A DNA stretch of 6,091 nt from DATEEG01 sp035525055 (GTDB taxonomy: Bacteria; Actinomycetota; Acidimicrobiia; Spongiisociales; ZC4RG35). Where the stretch lies: NCBI GenBank assembly GCA_035525055.1, contig DATLEZ010000032.1, positions 1 to 6,091 on the forward strand, read 5' to 3'. The position numbers were made by a program, and so were the translations under genes. The notes beneath the pieces are model-generated. The model saw only the letters and a program-made list of their open reading frames with translations. It did no database searches and was not told the origin of the DNA. The first letter of the stretch is position 1. Every line of letters starts with the position of its first letter. Positions 1 through 5,315 of this stretch are shown here, piece by piece.

Positions 1-1
1 C

Positions 2-667
2 GCCCAGGCCTTGTGGGGGGTGTCGGTGACTGTGGGCGAAGCCGAAGTGGTTTCGATCGTGGGGTCGAATGGAGCCGGAAAGTCCACGTTCGTGAACGCA
101 GTCATGGGCATCAACCGGGTGAGCCGGGGCACCATCGTCCTGGACGGTATCGACCTGGCGGGCCTTCCCCGCCATCGCATCTGCCGGCACGGGGTTGCCA
201 TCGTGCCTGAAGGACGCAGGCTCTTTCCCGGCCTGTCGGTGAGGGACAACCTCTATCTCGGAGCCTTCAACAAGAAGGCCCGTGAAGACCACGCCGAGTC
301 CCTCGCCTGGGTGCACCGGCTCTTCCCGCGTCTCGCCGAAAGGAAGGACCAGTTGGCCGGGAGTCTGAGCGGCGGCGAACAGCAGATGGTCGCCATCGGC
401 CGTGCCCTGATGGCTCGACCGCGCCTCCTTCTGATGGACGAGCCCTCTCTCGGCCTTGCCCCTGTGATTGTCGACGAGGTGTTCCGGGTTATAGAGACGA
501 TCCGTTCCGAGGGTGTGAGCGTCGTGCTGGTCGAACAGAATGTGAGGCGTGCCTTCAACATTTCCTCGCGGGCCTACCTTCTGGCCGAGGGCCGCATTGT
601 GATGGAGGGCCCCAGCTCTGAGCTGGCTGACGATCCGGAGATCCGTCGGGCAGTCCTGGGTGTGTGA
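2..667 (+). CDS. livF: LivF-type branched-chain amino acid ABC transporter ATPase (5' end outside window)
   Basis: This is the cytoplasmic ATPase subunit of a Liv/HAAT-type importer for branched-chain amino acids or related carboxylates, including aromatic acids. The frame is open to the window edge: the codons before the TTG at 11 read AQA and run into LWGVSVTVGEAE, the usual start of the first beta strands in LivF. The true start is therefore upstream, and the TTG at 11 is an internal leucine. Counting from that TTG, Walker A is GSNGAGKS (residues 18-25), the Q-loop region is PEGRRLFPGLSV (66-77), the signature is LSGGE (119-123) and Walker B is LLLMDEP (139-145). VLVEQN (172-177) sits at the switch position, where LivF proteins carry Q rather than the usual H. 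E. coli LivF is 237 aa, so only about 10-20 residues are missing. The C-terminal LADDPEIRRAVLG is also LivF-like. The cognate permease and LivG genes presumably lie to the left. Substrate cannot be read from the ATPase. Confidence 0.95.
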   Translation, partial: AQALWGVSVTVGEAEVVSIVGSNGAGKSTFVNAVMGINRVSRGTIVLDGIDLAGLPRHRICRHGVAIVPEGRRLFPGLSVRDNLYLGAFNKKAREDHAESLAWVHRLFPRLAERKDQLAGSLSGGEQQMVAIGRALMARPRLLLMDEPSLGLAPVIVDEVFRVIETIRSEGVSVVLVEQNVRRAFNISSRAYLLAEGRIVMEGPSSELADDPEIRRAVLGV

Positions 668-668
668 C

Positions 669-684
669 AGAGCACTCGGGCTCT
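669..684 (+). terminator. Weak hairpin just after the livF stop
   Basis: AGAGC (669-673) and GCTCT (680-684) form a 5-bp stem with a 6-base loop, starting one base after the TGA at 665-667. There is no T run after it, so it is at best a weak or factor-dependent terminator. Confidence 0.2.
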
Positions 685-720
685 ACTTCCCGAATTTCGC
701 AGACTTGCACAACTCTCGCC

Positions 721-749
721 TTGACAACTCGACGTGGGCACCTTACCTT
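721..749 (+). promoter_or_regulatory. Candidate sigma70-type promoter for the F420 oxidoreductase
   Basis: An exact TTGACA -35 hexamer (721-726) is followed by a 17-base spacer and TACCTT (744-749), which fits the actinobacterial TANNNT -10 pattern. Transcription would start near 756, giving a leader of about 40 bases before the GTG at 795. This suggests the oxidoreductase is transcribed separately from livF, although read-through is possible. Confidence 0.45.
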
Positions 750-778
750 ACGTTGTACGAAAGGTCGAGAGAATCAAC

Positions 779-785
779 GGGGAGG
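779..785 (+). promoter_or_regulatory. Ribosome binding site that fixes the 795 start
   Basis: GGGGAGG lies 9 bases before the GTG at 795. The open frame extends upstream to 660, but the 45 codons before this GTG do not resemble the family and overlap the candidate promoter. The site therefore supports the shorter start. Confidence 0.6.
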
Positions 786-794
786 CCTTCACTG

Positions 795-1268
795 GTGGAA
801 AAGAGCGAGCGTCCGGCACGAGTTCCGCCGCGGTGGTTCGTCCGCCTGGCGTGGTTTACCCACCGCGGGCTGTACCGCCTGACCGGTGGCAGGGTCGGGT
901 TGTGGCGCCCGAAGGCCAACAAGTGGGGCACCATGCATCTCACCACGACCGGGCGGCGCACCGGACAAGCGCGGAGTGTGATTCTTGGCTATTTCGAGGA
1001 CGGCCCGAATCTGGTAACTATGGCCATGAACGGCTGGGCGGATGGAGAGCCAGCGTGGTGGCTCAACCTCCAGGCGCACCCGGATGCCAGCGTCGATGTC
1101 GGTGACGGCCGACGCTCGGTCCAGGGTCGCGCCGCGGTGGGTGACGAGCGATCACGGCTGTGGGCACGGTGGCGCGAGATCGACTTGAAGCTGGACGCCT
1201 ATGCCGCCCTCCGGTCGTCCGAGACCGCAATAGTCGTCCTCGAGCAACGGCCTGACTCTCCCGGCTAG
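795..1268 (+). CDS. F420H2-dependent (deazaflavin) nitroreductase-family oxidoreductase, Ddn/DUF385 type
   Basis: This predicted 157-aa protein belongs to the split-barrel Ddn/DUF385 family. In Mycobacteria and other Actinobacteria these proteins use reduced F420 to reduce quinones, nitroaromatics or unsaturated carbonyls. The family core is clear: HLTTTGRRTGQARSVILGYF (residues 48-67), then a strand ending at TMAMNGWADGEPAWWLNLQA (75-94), matching the family's pattern of TTGRxSGxxR, then SNGG-like residues, then PxWxxNLxA. A strand containing DVGDGRRSVQGRA follows at 101-113. The N-terminal region (13-40, WFVRLAWFTHRGLYRLTGG) is a basic, aromatic amphipathic helix of the kind some family members use at the membrane. 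GTG at 795 was chosen because of the GGGGAGG 9 bases upstream and because the longer version adds unrelated residues. Family assignment is firm; the physiological substrate is unknown. F420 use is inferred from family, and no F420 biosynthesis gene is in view. Confidence 0.88.
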   Translation: MEKSERPARVPPRWFVRLAWFTHRGLYRLTGGRVGLWRPKANKWGTMHLTTTGRRTGQARSVILGYFEDGPNLVTMAMNGWADGEPAWWLNLQAHPDASVDVGDGRRSVQGRAAVGDERSRLWARWREIDLKLDAYAALRSSETAIVVLEQRPDSPG

Positions 1269-1281
1269 CAACTGTCGGGAG
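1258..1281 (+). terminator. Possible weak terminator overlapping the oxidoreductase stop
   Basis: CTCCCG (1258-1263) and CGGGAG (1276-1281) form a perfect 6-bp stem with a 12-base loop that contains the TAG stop. No T tract follows. The right arm also contains the only Shine-Dalgarno-like GGGAG before the ATG at 1292. Confidence 0.25.
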
Positions 1282-1291
1282 CGGTGCGCTG

Positions 1292-1549
1292 ATGGGCCTG
1301 GGACTCTTCCGCGATGGCGTGGTCAGCGACGATCCCGTCGGAGCCGGGAACTCTCCGCAGGGACAGGAGTTCTCGCGATAGTCCGTGCATGCCTGGGCAA
1401 ACGCGATCGAATCGTCGGGTACAGCCAGCATGGACGAAATCGCTGCGGCTACCGAGGCGTCGCTGGCGCAGTTCGCTCCCGATCTGGACACCCAGAGCAC
1501 CAAGCACTTAGCTAATAGCGAGAGGGCGCTCCCGCCGGATCGTGGGTAG
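1292..1549 (+). pseudogene. Possible amber-interrupted small gene or gene remnant, unrecognised
   Basis: I do not recognise a family. From ATG 1292, with a GGGAG 10 bases upstream, the frame reads MGLGLFRDGVVSDDPVGAGN and on to a TAG at 1379-1381 (codon 30). It then continues as SVHAWANAIESSGTASMDEI followed by AAATEASLAQFAPDLDTQST before stopping at 1547-1549. The part after the amber has the composition of a real helical protein: alanine and acidic residues, few Arg or Cys, and about three quarters G or C at third positions. The competing frames here are rich in Arg, Ser and Pro. An alternative is a short gene starting at GTG 1385 or ATG 1430, neither with a good ribosome binding site. The last residues (about 1508-1546) look less protein-like, so the 3' end may also be lost. 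It could still be non-coding. Confidence 0.3.
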
Positions 1550-1630
1550 TGGGTCAGGTTGGGCTTGGTCTGGTGCGGGCAGAAGCAGCCAAGAATCATC
1601 GAGGAATGGGTTTCGCCCGTCATCGGTCCC

Positions 1631-1740
1631 TTCGTAATTTGGCGGATGACTCCCGGCGAATTCGTAATTCGGTCTGGGAGTCCCGGAAACCGGGAACGTG
1701 GCGCCAGGTTTCGTCCGTTCCGGGACTGGAGCGCCAAATT
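1631..1740. repeat. Nested inverted and direct repeat block (possible mobile-element end remnant)
   Basis: Two 26-base copies with a 30-base period (1631-1656 and 1661-1686) both begin TTCGTAATT and both end TCCCGG, with 19 of 26 bases alike. Several hairpins lie inside: ACTCCC (1649-1654) with GGGAGT (1676-1681), enclosing CGAATT (1657-1662) and AATTCG (1666-1671); then TCCCGG-AAA-CCGGGA (1681-1695). The outer arms 1636-1656 and 1720-1740 are inverted repeats of 21 bases, 16 of them matching, including perfect AATTTGGCG/CGCCAAATT. No convincing gene is present here. The pattern suggests the decayed end of an insertion sequence or a MITE-like element, but no transposase remnant is visible. 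Confidence 0.55.
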
Positions 1741-1741
1741 T

Positions 1742-1840
1742 GTGGATCAGGCCGGCTGACTCCTGTTCCCTTCGCCGAAGGATCGGACAACCTCAAGCCT
1801 TGGAGGGTTCAACGCCGGCCCTTAGGCCAAACTGATCCAC
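1742..1840. repeat. Second inverted-repeat unit, GTGGATCAG arms
   Basis: GTGGATCAG (1742-1750) and CTGATCCAC (1832-1840) are perfect 9-bp inverted repeats. Each is followed inward by a GGCCGGC palindrome (1750-1756 and 1814-1820); on the right side 11 extra bases separate the two. The interior holds small stems CCTTC-GCC-GAAGG (1769-1781) and AACCTC (1789-1794) against GAGGGTT. From memory, GTGGATCA plus CCGGCGTTGA-like sequence recurs as multiple terminal repeats in some IS21-like elements, so this may be a solo end. The remaining bases to 1925 show only the leader of the next gene. Confidence 0.5.
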
Positions 1841-1925
1841 TACCGGATCGTGCCGCTTTGGCTCACCGACGTACGCTGTCCGCCATGTCCAGTAACAACT
1901 ACCCGGGGCTGCCTGGCGGATCGGG

Positions 1926-2879
1926 ATGAAGGCAGTCGTCTACGACCGGTACGGCCCGCCCGACGTCCTGCGGATCGAGGATGTCCCGATGCCGTCGCCG
2001 GGGGCGAAGCAGGTGCTCGTCAAGGTCGCGGCGACGTCGGTCAACCTCTCCGATTGGGAGGGTTTGCGCGGGTCTCCGATGTACGCACGGATTGGGGGGC
2101 TGCGCGCCCCGCGGCACCGGACGCTTGGCTCTGACATCGCCGGGCGCGTCGAAGCCATCGGGTCAGAGGTCACCCGTTTTCGTCCTGGCGATGAGGTGTA
2201 CGGCGACAACCTCGGCCTGATGGGTGGCTTTGCCGAGTACGCGGTCGCTCCCGAGTCGGCGCTGGCTCACAAGCCGGGGGCATTGACGTTCGCACAAGCC
2301 TCGACGCTGCCCCAAGCCGGGGCAATCGCCCTCCAGGGAACCGCTCGTGTCGGACCCGGGCAGCGGATGCTCATAAACGGTGCTGGCGGCGGTACGGGGT
2401 CGTTCGCGATTCAGCTCGCCAAGCGTGCCGGGGCTCACGTGATCGGCGTCGACAACGCCGGCAAGCTCGAACACATGCAGTCGCTCGGGGCCGACGAAGT
2501 GATCGACTACCGGAGACAGGACTTCACCCGGATCGAACCGTCCGACCTCCTGCTCGATTTGGTTGCCCATCGTTCGGTGTTCGCCTATCGACGGGCTTTG
2601 GCGCCCGGCGGCCGATACATGTGCGTCGGCGGGTCTGTGCGAGCGTTGCTGCGGGTCGTGACAATCGGAGCCATCGTCGGCTGGCTCACGGGTCGAAGGC
2701 TCGGTCTGCTCATCGTGAAGCAAGGCCCGACTCACTTCGAGTCCTTCGCCGAGCGGTGCCTGTCAGGCGACGTCGATATCCACGTCGACCGCACCTTCGG
2801 CCTTGATGAGGTGCCCCAGGCGCTGGCACACGTCGGTGAGGGTCGCGCCCTTGGCAAGGTGGTGATCGAGGTCACATGA
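1926..2879 (+). CDS. Zinc-independent MDR-family NAD(P)-dependent oxidoreductase (quinone oxidoreductase-like)
   Basis: This predicted 317-aa soluble cytoplasmic enzyme of the medium-chain dehydrogenase/reductase superfamily likely reduces quinones, enones or aldehydes with NADPH. The N-terminal GroES-like domain covers about residues 1-110, with MKAVVYDRYGPPDVLRIEDV at the start and TLGSDIAGRVEAIGSEVTRF at 66-85. That places LGSD where zinc alcohol dehydrogenases have GHE, so the catalytic zinc ligands are absent. The Rossmann segment NGAGGGTGSFAIQLAK (151-166) carries the AxxGxxG-like nucleotide-binding loop of quinone reductases, followed by SLGADEVIDYRRQDF (186-200) and PGGRYMCVGG (227-236). 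A hydrophobic stretch at 241-263 is a variable loop typical of this MDR1-like branch, not a membrane anchor. C-terminal ALGKVVIEV is standard. The ATG follows GGCGGA (1915-1920) at a short 5-base spacing. The length is normal and nothing is disrupted. The substrate is unknown. Confidence 0.9.
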   Translation: MKAVVYDRYGPPDVLRIEDVPMPSPGAKQVLVKVAATSVNLSDWEGLRGSPMYARIGGLRAPRHRTLGSDIAGRVEAIGSEVTRFRPGDEVYGDNLGLMGGFAEYAVAPESALAHKPGALTFAQASTLPQAGAIALQGTARVGPGQRMLINGAGGGTGSFAIQLAKRAGAHVIGVDNAGKLEHMQSLGADEVIDYRRQDFTRIEPSDLLLDLVAHRSVFAYRRALAPGGRYMCVGGSVRALLRVVTIGAIVGWLTGRRLGLLIVKQGPTHFESFAERCLSGDVDIHVDRTFGLDEVPQALAHVGEGRALGKVVIEVT

Positions 2880-2952
2880 TGGCCGACCCGGCTCGCGTAG
2901 AGGCTGCGACGCGCTCATTAGCGAGTGATGTCGGACTCAGCCCGGTCGGCCA
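2880..2952 (+). repeat. 73-base foldable inverted repeat after the MDR gene (terminator or structured RNA)
   Basis: Arms 2880-2893 (TGGCCGACCCGGCT) and 2939-2952 (AGCCCGGTCGGCCA) pair at 13 of 14 positions and start on the base after the TGA stop. Stacked against the inner ends are CGCGT (2894-2898) with ACGCG (2909-2913), and GAGT (2923-2926) with ACTC (2935-2938). This would fold as a three-way junction. No T run follows, so it could be a GC-rich terminator without a U tract, an mRNA-stabilising end, or a small RNA. It does not match a tRNA. Confidence 0.5.
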
Positions 2953-2956
2953 GGGT

Positions 2957-2986
2957 TTGTCGCCGGCCGCAATGATGCCGTAGCCT
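2957..2986 (+). promoter_or_regulatory. Candidate promoter for a leaderless TetR transcript
   Basis: TTGTCG (2957-2962), an 18-base spacer and TAGCCT (2981-2986, fitting TANNNT) place the expected start of transcription at 2993-2994. That is the base at or next to the GTG start codon at 2994. No Shine-Dalgarno sequence precedes that GTG, which agrees with leaderless translation, common in Actinobacteria. Confidence 0.45.
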
Positions 2987-2993
2987 CGCGACA

Positions 2994-3475
2994 GTGATCA
3001 CAAAGCCCTTGGAGCAACGCAGCGAACGGGAACTCGCCATCATCCGAGCCACCTATCGCATGATGGCTGAACTCGGATCGCATCGGCTAACCCTCCTTGA
3101 CATCGCTAGGGAAGCGGGGGGTCTCAAAGGCCTTGTTGCTCTACCACTTCGGGACCAAGGACGCTTTCCTTCACACCGCTATGCAGTGGGCCTTGGAAAG
3201 GACGGCCGAGCGGATTCAACGACGGTTAGAACCGAACCTACGCAGGGCTCAGGCGGTAGCGGCCCTCATGGATGCCGTGTTCGTCGATGCCAAAGCGAAC
3301 AGGGACTTCTACCTCTTCTACCTTGACCTGGTCGAGCATGCTGCCCGCGTCCCGCGGTTTGGCGAGCTCTCGCCGATGCTCACCGAGATCATCAACGGGC
3401 TGTATGCAGAGGTTATCGAGGCTGGAGTTCGGGACGGTTCTTTCAAGGTCGCCAACGCACATCTCGCCGCGCCCT
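2994..3475 (+). pseudogene. TetR-family transcriptional regulator, frameshifted and 3'-truncated
   Basis: TetR regulators bind an operator through an N-terminal helix-turn-helix and release it on binding a ligand. The first frame gives ELAIIRATYRMMAELGSHRL and then TLLDIAREAG, helices 1-2 of the domain. At 3116-3121 a run of six G shifts the frame. Dropping one G restores AG-VSKALLLYHFGTKDAFL (from 3121), the recognition helix and the YHFGTKD hallmark, and the frame then continues to LDLVEHAARVPRFGELSPML and EAGVRDGSFKVANAHLAA. The corrected protein is about 160 residues before family-like sequence ends near 3470, against a usual 190-200. The frame then runs through unrelated bases to a stop at 3553-3555. 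The single-base change alone could be a sequencing error, but with the missing 3' end the gene is very likely dead. Its position beside an O-demethylase and a ligase suggests a former local repressor. Confidence 0.85.
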
Positions 3476-3484
3476 CTCGCCGCG
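3463..3484. repeat. 9-bp direct repeat at the TetR/ligase junction
   Basis: CTCGCCGCG occurs at 3463-3471 and again at 3476-3484, separated by CCCT. TetR-like sequence ends and ligase-like sequence (other strand) begins within or beside these copies. This is consistent with a deletion or slippage scar. Confidence 0.6.
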
Positions 3485-3644
3485 TTCCGGTTTCCTTCAA
3501 ACGTCCCGCGACCCAGCACATGGCGGCATGGAGATCGGAGAACGTCCAGAATTGATTGTCGGCGGTAATGAGAGCGGTCGACTCGGCCCGACCGGCCGCC
3601 AGGTTGGCGTCGAGCATCGTGCTGACACTTTCCGTGGTCTGCAC
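3485..3644 (-). pseudogene. N-terminal remnant of an AMP-dependent acyl-CoA synthetase/ligase
   Basis: Intact enzymes of this family (about 500-550 aa) activate carboxylic acids, including aromatic acids, as acyl-AMP and then acyl-CoA. Reading leftward from GTG 3644 the protein gives MLDANLAAGRAESTALITAD and NQFWTFSDLHAAMCWVAGRL followed by KETGTRR. This matches the opening of benzoate-CoA-ligase-like members: a leader helix, A(L)I, the W(T)F/Y-x-EL strand, then VAGRLKxxGxRxGD. After KETGTRR the family match ends, so about 90 percent of the gene, including every ATP-binding and catalytic motif, is absent. The frame drifts on leftward through TetR-gene sequence. A strong GGAGGAG site remains in front of the start. 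It lies 131 bases downstream of the O-demethylase stop on the same strand, so the two were probably co-transcribed. Substrate class is inferred from context only. Confidence 0.75.
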
Positions 3645-3649
3645 CGCTT

Positions 3650-3656
3650 CTCCTCC
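3650..3656 (-). promoter_or_regulatory. Strong ribosome binding site of the truncated ligase
   Basis: On the minus strand GGAGGAG sits 5 bases before the GTG whose first base is at 3644. Its conservation shows that the loss of the ligase was at the 3' side and probably recent. Confidence 0.7.
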
Positions 3657-3755
3657 GCCGGGTCACTCGATGCACCGAACCGCTTGGGAACGCTCCTGAC
3701 CGGCGGGTGAGTCTACGTGGCGAGAGTCGTCGCTGCCCGCCCAGCGCCCTCCCCT

Positions 3756-3783
3756 CGACCCGGTGACGGCCGGGGTTAGGTCG
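3756..3783 (-). terminator. Weak hairpin at the end of the O-demethylase gene
   Basis: CCCGG (3759-3763) pairs with CCGGG (3770-3774) around a 6-base loop, and CGACC (3756-3760) can alternatively pair with GGTCG (3779-3783) across the stop codon. There is no U tract on the minus strand, so termination would be partial. The rest of the 131-base gap (3645-3775) shows nothing else recognisable. Confidence 0.25.
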
Positions 3784-5176
3784 TCGCTCCGCGCCATCGC
3801 CCGCCATAGCCTTCTCGGGCGTCACTGGAGTAAGGCGTTGGGGCGATTCGCACCTGGATTTCGGTCTGACGGTGACGCTCAACGGTGGTCTTCCTGGTTC
3901 CACCGCCTTCTTCGCCCCATACCAGGGTGAGTTCGTCACCTATCTGAACGTCGGGATCGACCGTTCCCAGCGATAGGAACGCCCGCTCGTTGAAGGTGTA
4001 GCCGCTGAACATGGAGAAACCGACCGGCGTGCCCTCGCGCAGTACGACGTCATATGAGGCCGAGGTGTAGTTGGAGAGGGGCAGGTCGATGTGCTTGAGG
4101 TTCTCGCCATCCGGTTCAAAGAGCGATCGCCACACGCGCACCACGTCGTCGGGGTTCCACTCGAACGTGACCTTCTTTCGGTGTGGCCCATCCGACATCT
4201 CCTCGAGGGCATCTCGCCCGATGAAGTCATGATCGAACTTCACGTAGAACCCGTAGCCGAGGGCGTGTGGTGTCAGGTAGTAGTCCTCGATGTCGTAGGA
4301 GACGAAGCTTCCACCCAACGAACCCACAGCTTCGTAGTGGTCCGCGGGAAGCCATTCGCGGTACGACTTCATCCGTTCACCTGTGTACACGGCCGGAAGT
4401 GGAGATGGGATCCAGCCCGACTCGAGAGTGTTGGTTGCGTAGGCCCGGGAGCCAACCTGCCGAATCCCGTACTCCTCGCCGGCTTCCAGGATGGCTTGTT
4501 TTACCTCCGCTCCTTCTGCATAGGGGCCCCATATCTCCAGTCCGGGCTCGCCTGCCATCCCATGGTGGAGGGCTGGGATCTCCCGTCCGGCGAATCTGAC
4601 CGTTCCGACATTGAAGAACTTGATGCTCGGAAGAGATCCGCCGATCAGCTTCTCGATGACTGCCCGGGCCCTCGGTCCCTGGATCTGATAGCGGTAGTGC
4701 AGGCGGACAATCGGTTTGTCCCCGGCTCGGGCCGGTGACCTGTCATCCCTGGTGTAGCTGACGTCGTAGCCGCCTGTCTCGCAGTGGAACTGAACCCAGT
4801 TCACCGTGGGTTCTCGCCCCACCATGTTGAACCTCTCATTAGTCAGGCGAAAAAGGATGACGTCGCCGATGACATAGCCGTCGTAGTTACAGGGGACGAA
4901 ATGCTTGGCCTTGGCGGTCGTGAAATCGGCAAAGCTGTTGATTGCCAGGCCCGAAAGCAAGTCGAAGGCACCGGGGCCTTCAACCATCAGCTCGGCCATG
5001 TGATGTGATTGGTCGTAGAGCACCGCGCTTTCGCGCCAGGCCCGCTGTTCGTCGCGCCAATTACTGAATTCGGGCGCCACGATCGGGTAGACGTAGGCGC
5101 CAATCGGTGAATTCCGAAGCATCTCGACGGGGTTGTCAGCCGCCTGCAATACGTCTTCCAAGCTCCGCTTGGTCAT
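3776..5176 (-). CDS. ligM: LigM-like tetrahydrofolate-dependent aromatic O-demethylase (GcvT/aminomethyltransferase fold)
   Basis: LigM and DesA move the O-methyl group of vanillate, 3-O-methylgallate or syringate onto tetrahydrofolate, giving the catechol-type product and 5-methyl-THF in the cytoplasm. The 466-aa product is close to LigM length (471 aa by memory). It resembles LigM end to end: SLEDVLQAADNPVEMLRNSP (residues 5-24), GAYVYPIVAPEFSNWRDEQR (26-45), LYDQSHHMAEL (53-63), INSFADF (79-85), YRYQIQGPRA (161-170), HGMAGEPGLEIWGPY (205-219), GSRAYATNTLESGWIPSPLP (242-261) and the C-terminal PDVQIGDELTLVWGEEGGGT (408-427). Y246 in GSRAY probably equals the catalytic tyrosine near 247 of LigM, and H58 or H59 the active-site histidine near 60 (from memory). 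The start is ATG 5176, because GGAGGAG lies 7 bases upstream; the open frame's further 37 codons look non-coding. The gene is intact. Exact substrate is uncertain; other aminomethyltransferase-like demethylases share the fold. Confidence 0.88.
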   Translation of the reverse strand: MTKRSLEDVLQAADNPVEMLRNSPIGAYVYPIVAPEFSNWRDEQRAWRESAVLYDQSHHMAELMVEGPGAFDLLSGLAINSFADFTTAKAKHFVPCNYDGYVIGDVILFRLTNERFNMVGREPTVNWVQFHCETGGYDVSYTRDDRSPARAGDKPIVRLHYRYQIQGPRARAVIEKLIGGSLPSIKFFNVGTVRFAGREIPALHHGMAGEPGLEIWGPYAEGAEVKQAILEAGEEYGIRQVGSRAYATNTLESGWIPSPLPAVYTGERMKSYREWLPADHYEAVGSLGGSFVSYDIEDYYLTPHALGYGFYVKFDHDFIGRDALEEMSDGPHRKKVTFEWNPDDVVRVWRSLFEPDGENLKHIDLPLSNYTSASYDVVLREGTPVGFSMFSGYTFNERAFLSLGTVDPDVQIGDELTLVWGEEGGGTRKTTVERHRQTEIQVRIAPTPYSSDAREGYGGRWRGATT

Positions 5177-5183
5177 GGCTTGT

Positions 5184-5190
5184 CTCCTCC
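5184..5190 (-). promoter_or_regulatory. Ribosome binding site fixing the O-demethylase start
   Basis: Minus-strand GGAGGAG, 7 bases before the ATG whose first base is at 5176. It rules out the longer start at 5287, which would add 37 residues rich in Arg and Thr with no LigM counterpart. Confidence 0.8.
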
Positions 5191-5258
5191 TATCGGTCGT
5201 TCTTGCCTGTAAGCACCGAGGTGAGCCGTCGATTCGATCGTTGCGCCGTGTGGTCGCG

Positions 5259-5306
5259 GTGTACGCGGACGTTCGCGTGACGCACACCTATGCGCTAAGC
5301 GTACAC
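5259..5306. promoter_or_regulatory. Candidate operator: spaced 8-bp inverted repeat upstream of ligM
   Basis: GTGTACGC (5259-5266) and GCGTACAC (5299-5306) are perfect inverted repeats with centres 40 bp apart, roughly four helical turns. The right arm overlaps a shorter near-palindrome, TGCGCT-A-AGCGTA (5291-5303). The site lies 83-130 bases before the ligM start, where a promoter-proximal regulator would bind. I could not place convincing -35 and -10 boxes. Confidence 0.4.
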
Positions 5307-5315
5307 AATGTCATC

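Noticed and set aside
660..794. N-terminal extension of the F420 oxidoreductase from 660
   Set aside because: The 45 extra residues do not resemble the family and cover a candidate promoter, while a good ribosome binding site precedes the GTG at 795.
1265..1737. Minus-strand open frames in the 1265-1737 gap as genes
   Set aside because: They are rich in Arg, Ser and Pro, have no ribosome binding site or family-like motif, and overlap the better plus-strand frame.
1549..1929. Plus-strand open frame of 126 codons across the repeats
   Set aside because: It is basic and low-complexity, runs through nested inverted repeats and ends just inside the start of the MDR gene. It is better explained as non-coding repeat sequence.
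2880..2952. tRNA or tRNA-like gene
   Set aside because: The long arm is 14 bp rather than 7, there is no T-loop TTC motif and no anticodon arm of the right spacing.
3096..3101. TTGACA inside the TetR gene as a promoter
   Set aside because: It is within conserved helix-turn-helix codons, and no -10 with a downstream gene follows.
4091..4738. Plus-strand 215-codon frame inside ligM
   Set aside because: It is antisense to strongly conserved LigM sequence, so it is a shadow frame.
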